Shown: positions 12,696-18,772 of the stretch, one piece after another
Position numbering within the stretch: the stretch's first letter is position 1
Layout: each line of letters opens with the position of its first letter
NCBI GenBank assembly: GCA_015490105.1
Contig: WFYK01000063.1
Location: forward strand, 1-22,479
Direction of reading: 5' to 3'
Source: Aquificaceae bacterium
GTDB taxonomy: Bacteria > Aquificota > Aquificia > Aquificales > Aquificaceae
DNA: 22,479 nt
Position numbers and translations under genes: made by a program
The notes under the pieces: generated by a model
The model's input: only the letters and a program-made list of their open reading frames with translations
The model's database searches: none
What the model was told of the DNA's origin: nothing

Positions 12696-13742
12696 ATGAA
12701 CAAGATCAGGGTTCTGATAGTAGACGACTCACCCTTCATAAGAATAGCTCTCAGAAAACTTCTTACCTCCGATTCGCAGATAGAAATAGTGGGGGAGGCA
12801 AGTAACGGCAAAGAAGCTATAAAGCTCGCTCAGGAACTCAAGCCGGACGTTATCACCCTCGATATAAACATGCCCATAATGGACGGCTTGACAGCTCTGG
12901 GTGAGATAAAGAAGGTTTGTCCTGAATGCAAGGTTCTTATGATAAGTGCACTGACCAAGGAGGGGGCGAGGGAAACCATAGAAGCTCTGAATAAAGGTGC
13001 GGTTGACTTTATAACTAAGCCCTCCGACTATCAGGAGCTCTTCCAGTTCAAAGAGGAAATAATCCAAAAGGTAAAGGCGGTATACCAGACGGGCGAGAAA
13101 AGACGTCCTGTGTCCGAAGTGAGGCCCCCTAAAGCGGAGGTCAGGGCGGACTTTAACATACCGCCGGTTATAGCTATAGGTATATCCACCGGTGGTCCTC
13201 AAACATTAACTAAGGTTCTTCCCAAGCTTCCCGCCAATTTCCCTTCCCCCATTCTAATAGCCATTCACATGCCTGATACGTTTACCGCGACCTTTGCCAA
13301 ACACTTGGACTCTATGTGCGCTCTGCCTGTGAAGGAAGCTCAAGAGGGGGAAGTTATAAAGGGATCCCACATTTACATCGCCCGTGGAAGGATACACATG
13401 GTTTTAAGAGGAACCCCCCAGAGGGCTTACGTGAACTACGTCCAAGACGACAGATACATCTTCAAACCCTCCGCGGATCTTTTACTTTCTTCCTGTGCTA
13501 AGGTTTTTGGAAGGAACACGATCGGGGTTATCATGACAGGGATGGGAAACGACGGTGCTAAGGGAATAGTCGAAGTGAAAAATGCGGGTGGCATAACCGT
13601 CGCGGAAGATCCAAAAACCGCGATCCTCTGGGCTATGCCTGAAAGTGCTATAAAGACCGGGTGCGTCGACTATGTTGTTCCAAAGGAGAAGATGGCGGAC
13701 CTGTTTATGAAGCTTGTCGGATCCGCAAAAGCTACCCTATGA
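12696..13742 (+). CDS. cheB: Chemotaxis response regulator protein-glutamate methylesterase CheB
   Basis: A 348-residue two-domain enzyme. The receiver domain (1-125) has Asp10/Asp11, the phospho-acceptor Asp56 (ITLDINMP), Ser83 and Lys107 (ITKPSD). A linker of about 25 residues (TGEKRRPVSEVRPP) leads to the methylesterase domain with the catalytic triad Ser163 (GISTGGP), His190 (AIHMP) and Asp285 (GMGNDGAKG). It removes methyl groups from, and deamidates, chemoreceptors when phosphorylated by CheA. Both domains look complete and active. The start ATG is 3 nt after the cheR stop. Its TGA overlaps the ATG of the hyuA-like gene, an unusual partner for cheB. Confidence 0.95.
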   Translation: MNKIRVLIVDDSPFIRIALRKLLTSDSQIEIVGEASNGKEAIKLAQELKPDVITLDINMPIMDGLTALGEIKKVCPECKVLMISALTKEGARETIEALNKGAVDFITKPSDYQELFQFKEEIIQKVKAVYQTGEKRRPVSEVRPPKAEVRADFNIPPVIAIGISTGGPQTLTKVLPKLPANFPSPILIAIHMPDTFTATFAKHLDSMCALPVKEAQEGEVIKGSHIYIARGRIHMVLRGTPQRAYVNYVQDDRYIFKPSADLLLSSCAKVFGRNTIGVIMTGMGNDGAKGIVEVKNAGGITVAEDPKTAILWAMPESAIKTGCVDYVVPKEKMADLFMKLVGSAKATL

Positions 13743-15709
13743 TCCTCGTAGGTGTCGACACGGGAGGAACCTTTACCGACTTCGTAGTTTTCAAAGACGG
13801 AAGGTGGCAAACTTTCAAAATCCCCTCTACACCCTCCGACCCTTCACAGGCGGTCCTCGAAGGGCTGAAGAAGATCTCAGGTGAGGATCTTCTGGTCCTT
13901 CACGGGTCTACCGTAGCCACGAACGCCCTCCTGGAACGAAAGGGTGCTAAAACCGCCTTTATAACCAACGAAGGCTTTGAAGACATAATCGAAATAGGAA
14001 GACAGGCGAGAGATAAACTATACGACCTTCATTACAGGAAGCCTAAACCTCTCGTGGATAGGATCGCTCGCTTAGGTCTCAAGTGCAGGCTCGATCACAG
14101 AGGGGAGGTTATAGAAGACTTAAGGGAAGAGGATCTCAAAGGTCTTGCGGAAAGCTTAAAAAATTTGGGGGTTGAGGCTGTTGCGGTTTGCTTCCTTCAC
14201 TCTTATGCGAACCCGATTCACGAGAAAAAGGTGGGGGAGTTTATAAGGAAAAATCTATCCGTTCACGTGTCCCTCTCTCATGAGATACTCCCTGAGTTTA
14301 GGGAATACGAGAGGGCTTCCACGACGGTTATAAACGCCTACGTATCTCCCAGGATGGAAACGTATCTTTCGAAACTCGAAAAGGGGATAAAGGGAAAACT
14401 TTACGTAATGCAGTCAAGCGGTGGATTGATAGATACGAATCTTGTAAAGAAACAAGCAGTGAGAACCGTTCTTTCGGGTCCCGCGGGCGGTGTAGTGGCT
14501 TCATATCAACTGGGGAAGAACCTCGGTATAAGTAAACTGATTACCTTCGATATGGGAGGAACCTCAACCGATGTCTCCCTTATAGATGGAGAGCCATCCC
14601 TTACAACCGAATTTCAAATAGATCGCCTGCCTTTGAAGGTTCCTGTTATAGACATACACACGGTCGGGGCAGGAGGAGGTTCAATTGCTTGGATCGACAG
14701 CGGAGGCATTCTGAGGGTAGGTCCCCAAAGCGCAGGATCTGAACCTGGACCGGTATGCTACAACAGAGGGGGAAAAGATGTAACTGTCACAGATGCTAAC
14801 GTTTTTCTCGGCAGGCTCCCTGCAAAATATTTTCTCGGAGGCAAAGCTCAAATATACCCTGACCTCATAGAAGAACCCCTCAGAAAACTCGCAGAGAAAC
14901 TCTCCTCTTCCTTAGAGGATGTAGCGGAAGCGGTAGTGGATGTGGCCAACTCAAATATGGAAAGAGCTATAAGGAAGATCTCTGTCCAGAGAGGATACGA
15001 TCCTTCTGAGTTCACCCTCGTGAGTTTCGGAGGATCAGGATCCCTTCATGCGGTGGAACTGGCAAGGTCCATAGGTATAGGAAAAATTCTAATACCCCCC
15101 TTTCCGGGTCTTTTTTCCGCGGTTGGCATAACTATGGCCCAATTCGTTCGCGATTACTCACTCACGATCATGCTGAAAGCCCATGAAACGAACTACGACC
15201 ACCTCCTTTCCTTGTTCGAGGATTTAGAGAAGAAAGCCCTACAAGACTTGACCGAGGCGGGCTTTGAAAAAGAAAAAGTCCTTTTGAGGCGACAGCTTGA
15301 TCTTCGATACGAGGGTCAGTCCTACGAGCTTACTATAGATTTTTCCGAGGACTTTTCAAAAGCTTTTGAGGAAAAACACAAAAAACTTTACCACTATACC
15401 CACGACAGACCTGTTGAGATAGTGAATCTGAGGTTAAGAGCTGTAGCTTTAAGAGAGACGCCTCCCTTTCCATCCGTGGAAACAGAAGGAGGGAAACCCT
15501 ACCTCGGGGATACTCATGTTTCCTACAGAGGCCAAAAACTCAAGGTTCCCTTATTTAAAAGAGAAAGACTAAAAGAAGGTTTTAAAATCGAAGGGCCCGC
15601 GGTAGTTGTTGAGTATTCCTCGACCTTGTTCCTTACCCCTCACGCGGAAGCGGAGGTTTTGGAGGGGGGATCAATTCTTGTGAATTTAAAAGCCCGGGAC
15701 CGGACTTGA
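13739..15709 (+). CDS. Hydantoinase A/5-oxoprolinase A family protein (HyuA-like)
   Basis: A 656-residue protein from ATG at 13739, which overlaps the cheB TGA (ATGA); a longer frame from 13661 only reads through cheB. It has the ASKHA-like ATPase start VGVDTGGTFTDF (4-15), LHGSTVATNALLERKGAKTA (54-73), LPEFREYERAS, SGPAGGVVAS (246-255), FDMGGTSTDVS (270-280) and VGAGGGSIAWID (309-320), all typical of the ATP-hydrolysing HyuA subunit of hydantoinases, 5-oxoprolinase and acetone/acetophenone carboxylases. The HyuB partner is absent, so the substrate cannot be chosen. The final six codons (KARDRT) lie inside tRNA-Thr(GGT) on the other strand, suggesting the original C-terminus was lost or extended into the tRNA. 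Confidence 0.88.
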   Translation: MILVGVDTGGTFTDFVVFKDGRWQTFKIPSTPSDPSQAVLEGLKKISGEDLLVLHGSTVATNALLERKGAKTAFITNEGFEDIIEIGRQARDKLYDLHYRKPKPLVDRIARLGLKCRLDHRGEVIEDLREEDLKGLAESLKNLGVEAVAVCFLHSYANPIHEKKVGEFIRKNLSVHVSLSHEILPEFREYERASTTVINAYVSPRMETYLSKLEKGIKGKLYVMQSSGGLIDTNLVKKQAVRTVLSGPAGGVVASYQLGKNLGISKLITFDMGGTSTDVSLIDGEPSLTTEFQIDRLPLKVPVIDIHTVGAGGGSIAWIDSGGILRVGPQSAGSEPGPVCYNRGGKDVTVTDANVFLGRLPAKYFLGGKAQIYPDLIEEPLRKLAEKLSSSLEDVAEAVVDVANSNMERAIRKISVQRGYDPSEFTLVSFGGSGSLHAVELARSIGIGKILIPPFPGLFSAVGITMAQFVRDYSLTIMLKAHETNYDHLLSLFEDLEKKALQDLTEAGFEKEKVLLRRQLDLRYEGQSYELTIDFSEDFSKAFEEKHKKLYHYTHDRPVEIVNLRLRAVALRETPPFPSVETEGGKPYLGDTHVSYRGQKLKVPLFKRERLKEGFKIEGPAVVVEYSSTLFLTPHAEAEVLEGGSILVNLKARDRT

Positions 15710-15763
15710 ACCGGCGACCTCACCCTTACCAAGGGTGCGCTCTGCCGACTGAGCTACCCGGGC
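15691..15763 (-). tRNA. tRNA-Thr (anticodon GGT)
   Basis: A complete 73-nt cloverleaf: 5' strand GCCCGGG pairs with CCCGGGC at 15698-15692, D arm GCTC...GAGC, anticodon arm CACCC-TTGGTAA-GGGTG with anticodon GGT (codons ACC/ACU), T arm containing GGTTCAAGTCC, discriminator U at 15691 and no encoded CCA. It is the last of three tandem tRNAs, 4 nt after tRNA-Gly. Its 3' 19 bp overlap the end of the convergent hyuA-like reading frame. Confidence 0.97.
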
Positions 15764-15767
15764 TAAG

Positions 15768-15840
15768 AGCGGGCGACGGGACTCGAACCCGCGACCTGCG
15801 GCTTGGAAGGCCGCTGCTCTACCAACTGAGCTACGCCCGC
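15768..15840 (-). tRNA. tRNA-Gly (anticodon TCC)
   Basis: A complete 73-nt cloverleaf: GCGGGCG pairs with CGCCCGC at 15775-15769, D arm GCTC...GAGC, anticodon arm GCGGC-CTTCCAA-GCCGC with anticodon TCC (codons GGA/GGG), T arm containing GGTTCGAGTCC, discriminator U at 15768, no encoded CCA. Middle member of the Tyr-Gly-Thr cluster; its 3' end is 4 nt from tRNA-Thr and its 5' end 4 nt from the CCA of tRNA-Tyr. Confidence 0.97.
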
Positions 15841-15844
15841 TTCA

Positions 15845-15932
15845 TGGTGGAGGGGGCAGGATTCGAACCTGCGCAGGGCGGAAGCCCGGGGGATTTACAG
15901 TCCCCTGCCTTTGACCGCTCGGCCACCCCTCC
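15845..15932 (-). tRNA. tRNA-Tyr (anticodon GTA), CCA encoded
   Basis: An 88-nt class II tRNA including the encoded CCA (15847-15845). The acceptor strand GGAGGGG pairs with CCCCTCC, the anticodon arm is GGGGA-CTGTAAA-TCCCC with anticodon GTA, there is a long variable arm (CCGGGCTTCCGCCCTGC), and the T arm contains GGTTCGAATCC with discriminator A. It is the first tRNA of the cluster and the only one of the four in this window with CCA in the DNA. It is charged by the TyrRS encoded at 10678-11859. Confidence 0.97.
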
Positions 15933-15940
15933 TGCAAGCC

Positions 15941-15952
15941 TATAATATTATG
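15941..15952. promoter_or_regulatory. Symmetric divergent promoter, tRNA cluster/lpxI
   Basis: The 45-bp gap between tRNA-Tyr (-) and lpxI (+) contains TATAATATTATG at 15941-15952. It gives TATAAT on the plus strand (15941-15946) and TATTAT on the minus strand (15947-15942), with a 10-bp perfect palindrome at 15942-15951. Minus transcripts would start 3-4 nt before the tRNA-Tyr 5' end. Plus transcripts would have about 25 nt before the lpxI ATG, without a good ribosome site. No strong -35 is visible. Confidence 0.5.
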
Positions 15953-15977
15953 CCTCCGAACTGAAAACGCTTCAAGT

Positions 15978-16808
15978 ATGGAAAAAATAGCGCTGATAGC
16001 AGGCTACGGGACTCTCCCGCGGGAGTTCATAAACGAAGCTAAACGCTTAGGAGTCGATGTTATAAGCATAGGCGTTAAGGGGATCACCAACTTTCCGACA
16101 GATTATTCCCTTCCCATAGGTAAAGTAGGGAAACTTTTGAAGATTCTCGAAAAGGAAAAGGCCTATTCGATCGTAATGCTCGGAAAGTTTGAGCACAAAC
16201 TTGCCATAACGGATCTGATTTCCCTCGATACGAAGGCCCTTGAAATCCTGAGAAAGTCTCCTGACCGCAGGCCCGAAACCCTGCTCAAAACCTTCGTTCA
16301 AGTTCTTGAACAGGAAGGCTTTAAGTTTATAGACCCTTTTCCGTTTCTAAAAAACCTCACCGCTCCTGAGGGAGTTCTAACTAAAAAGGAACCTTCCGAA
16401 GAAGCCTGGGAGGATTGTAAATTTGCCTTCCCTATAGCTAAGGAAATAGCTTCTTTAGACATCGGTCAGACTATAGTTGTAAAGAAGAAAGCTATCGTTG
16501 CGGTAGAGGCTATGGAGGGGACCCAAGAAACGATCCTGAGGGGAGGCAAAGTGGGAGGCAAGGGAACGAGGGTCGTGAAGGTTGCAAGAAAAAAACAAGA
16601 CTTTAGGTTCGATACACCCGTGGTAGGTCCCTTGACCGTAGAGGCGATGAAAAGAGCGGGTGCTGATGCCCTTTTCGTTGAGGCGGGTAAAGTCCTTATA
16701 ACCGATAGGGAAAACTTCTTCAAGAAAGCAAACTCCTTTAAGATAGCGGTAGCGGGCTATAATTTAAAGGCGGAAGATGAAAGATCTCCTGATAGAAATA
16801 GGAACTGA
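15978..16808 (+). CDS. lpxI: UDP-2,3-diacylglucosamine pyrophosphatase LpxI
   Basis: A 276-residue LpxI (DUF1009) protein, which cleaves UDP-2,3-diacylglucosamine to lipid X in lipid A synthesis in bacteria that lack LpxH. Family marks are the N-terminal IALIAGYGTLPREF (4-17), GKVGKLLKILEKE (48-60), the C-terminal catalytic half with IVAVEAMEGTQETILRGG (173-190), GTRVVKVARKKQDFRFDTPVVG (about 196-217, central DxRFDTP) and ADALFVEAGK. The usual EGT(D/N) motif reads EGTQ. It implies an LPS-bearing outer membrane, in line with the lipoprotein and UppP. No clear Shine-Dalgarno precedes the ATG. The 3' end overlaps glyS by 32 bp. Confidence 0.92.
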   Translation: MEKIALIAGYGTLPREFINEAKRLGVDVISIGVKGITNFPTDYSLPIGKVGKLLKILEKEKAYSIVMLGKFEHKLAITDLISLDTKALEILRKSPDRRPETLLKTFVQVLEQEGFKFIDPFPFLKNLTAPEGVLTKKEPSEEAWEDCKFAFPIAKEIASLDIGQTIVVKKKAIVAVEAMEGTQETILRGGKVGGKGTRVVKVARKKQDFRFDTPVVGPLTVEAMKRAGADALFVEAGKVLITDRENFFKKANSFKIAVAGYNLKAEDERSPDRNRN

Positions 16809-18762
16809 AGAACTGCCCCCCTCTTCAATAGAAACCGCACTTAGTTTCATCTCGGATCGCCTCAAAGAAGCTTTGGAAGTAGAAAAGGTAGAGACCTTCG
16901 CTACACCCAGAAGGTTAGTGTTTTTTGTCAAAAACCTTGAAAACACACCAAAGGAGGAAGAGGAGGTAGTCTTCGGTCCTCCTTGGAAAATAGCCTTCAC
17001 CCCTGAAGGCAAACCTACTAAAGCTCTTGAAGGGTTTTTACGGAGGTTCTCCGCAACTCCTGAGGAGGTCTTTAAAGCTCGCAAAGGGGAAGGGGAATAC
17101 GTTGCTTTAAAAATTAGAAAAGATCTGGGAACACCTTTAGATAGGCTAAAAGAAAATTTCGAAAACATTCTTTTGTCCGTTCCGTTCAAAAAGAGGATGC
17201 GCTGGACCTCATCAAAGAGAATAACCTTCGTCCGCCCGATCCGCTGGATCGTCGCTCTCTACGGGGAAGAGTTAGTAGATCTTAAATTCGGAAACATCAA
17301 AAGCTCCAGAAAAACGAACCTTCACCGAATCCTTGCAGGATCTCCCGTTGAGGTAAAAAATCCCGAGGACTATTTCCAGAAAGTAAGAAAAGGGTTTGTT
17401 ATCCTCGATCACAGGGAGAGAAAAGATAAGATCCGCCAAGATCTGCAGGAGGTAGCCAGAAACTTAGGAGCTGAACCTTATTATCCCGAAGGGCTTTTGG
17501 ACGAAGTGACCTTTCTCTTAGAATACCCCTTTCCCGTTTTGGGAAGCTTTGAGGACAAGTTTTTAGATCTTCCTGACTTGGTAATAGTTACTGTCTGTGC
17601 TCACCACCAGAGATTCTTTTGTTTTAAAAAGGACGGGAAGATCCTCAACAAGTTCTTAGGCTTTAGCAATAACGAACCCAAAGACGATACTATCCAAAGA
17701 GGCTATGAAAGGGTTGTAAAGGCTCGGCTGGAAGATGCTCTCTTCTTCTACAGGGAAGATCTAAAGAGACCTTTGGAGTCCTTAGTTCCGGATCTGAAGA
17801 ACGTCCTGTTTCACCCAAAAATAGGAAGCCTTCTTGACAAAGTAAAAGCACTGGAAAGCATAGCTACTAAAATCTGCTCAAAAGTGGGCTGTTTGGAAGA
17901 GGAACTATCTAAGGTAAAGAGGGCGGTTTACCTTTCCAAAGCGGACATCCTAACGAACATGGTTGCGGAACTGGACGAACTTCAAGGTTACATGGGTTAC
18001 GTATACGCACTTGAGCAAGGAGAAGACAAGGAAGTTGCTTTGGCCCTGTGGGAACAGTATAGACCTCTATCGGAAGATGATCTGCCTACCACTTTAACGG
18101 GTTGGATCTTAGCGGTGGCGGATAAAGTCTACGACCTGATCTACTTTTTTAAAGCGGGAGAAGTTCCCAAGGGCAGTTCGGATCCTTATGGACTCAGAAG
18201 ATCCGCTTTTGGTCTCTTTAGACTCCTGGAAGCTAAGAGTTGTAACCTTGACCTCTCGGAATTTTTCCCAAAGGACATGCAAAATCAAGATAAACTGAGG
18301 GACTTCTTAGGACAGAGGCTTGAAAGTTACTTAGAGGACGAAGGCTACGATCTGGTAAGGGCGGTTCTTGAAGTTGTCCCGAGTTTTAGACCTTACGAAG
18401 TTATATCAAGGGTAAGGTATCTCAGGTCGGTTAAAGGGTCGGAGGATTTTTCAAAGGTATACGAACTCTACAGGAGGGTTGCTAAAATATTACCCGCTAA
18501 CTGGGAAGGGACAAAGGTGGAAGAGTCCAAGTTTGAAGCCCCTTCTGAAAGAGAACTTTGGGAAGTTATAAAAACTTTAGAGTCCAAGGAAAACCTTTCC
18601 TTAGAGGATCTTGTCTCCTTAAAAGATCCGGTGGATAAGCTCTTTGAGGAAGTGATGATAATGGACAAAAGGGAAGAGATAAGAAAAAACAGGCTAGCCC
18701 TCGTAAAGAGGGTTAAAGACCTCCTCTTGAGGGTGGCGGACTTTAGCAAAGTAGTTCTTTAG
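16777..18762 (+). CDS. glyS: Glycyl-tRNA synthetase beta subunit
   Basis: A 661-residue beta subunit of the bacterial alpha2-beta2 GlyRS. It opens with LLIEIGTEELPPSSIETA (4-21), TFATPRRLVFFV (41-52) and VVFGPPWKIAFTPEGKPTKA, then the core with VRPIRWIVALYG (about 149-160), CAHHQRFFCFKKDGK (about 275-289), an HD-like domain with DILTNMVAELDELQGYMG and SDPYGLRRSAFG (about 470), and a C-terminal DALR-type anticodon-binding region. It makes the tRNA contacts; the alpha subunit (glyQ), with most of the active site, is absent here. ATG at 16777 lies within lpxI. A TATAAT at 16758-16763 in lpxI could give a very short leader. The TAG stop overlaps the ppsA ribosome site. Confidence 0.95.
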   Translation: MKDLLIEIGTEELPPSSIETALSFISDRLKEALEVEKVETFATPRRLVFFVKNLENTPKEEEEVVFGPPWKIAFTPEGKPTKALEGFLRRFSATPEEVFKARKGEGEYVALKIRKDLGTPLDRLKENFENILLSVPFKKRMRWTSSKRITFVRPIRWIVALYGEELVDLKFGNIKSSRKTNLHRILAGSPVEVKNPEDYFQKVRKGFVILDHRERKDKIRQDLQEVARNLGAEPYYPEGLLDEVTFLLEYPFPVLGSFEDKFLDLPDLVIVTVCAHHQRFFCFKKDGKILNKFLGFSNNEPKDDTIQRGYERVVKARLEDALFFYREDLKRPLESLVPDLKNVLFHPKIGSLLDKVKALESIATKICSKVGCLEEELSKVKRAVYLSKADILTNMVAELDELQGYMGYVYALEQGEDKEVALALWEQYRPLSEDDLPTTLTGWILAVADKVYDLIYFFKAGEVPKGSSDPYGLRRSAFGLFRLLEAKSCNLDLSEFFPKDMQNQDKLRDFLGQRLESYLEDEGYDLVRAVLEVVPSFRPYEVISRVRYLRSVKGSEDFSKVYELYRRVAKILPANWEGTKVEESKFEAPSERELWEVIKTLESKENLSLEDLVSLKDPVDKLFEEVMIMDKREEIRKNRLALVKRVKDLLLRVADFSKVVL

Positions 18763-18772
18763 GAGGTTGCAA

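Noticed and set aside
13661..13738. Upstream extension of the hyuA-like frame by 26 codons
   Set aside because: It reads cheB in another frame, has no family similarity, and the ATG at 13739 gives the standard VGVDTGGTFTD opening with an ATGA overlap.
15706..15945. 79-residue plus-strand frame across the tRNA cluster (contains GDGTRTRDL)
   Set aside because: It is the antisense reading of three tRNA genes; this peptide is a well-known false annotation in many genomes.
15950..15964. Four-codon upstream frame (ATG CCT CCG AAC TGA) before lpxI
   Set aside because: Its ATG is only 3 nt past the -10 box and would lie upstream of the predicted transcript start.
16758..16763. TATAAT within lpxI as the glyS promoter
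   Set aside because: Possible, but it reads as Tyr-Asn codons in a conserved LpxI segment, lacks a -35 and sits 13 nt from the ATG, so it was not given its own entry.
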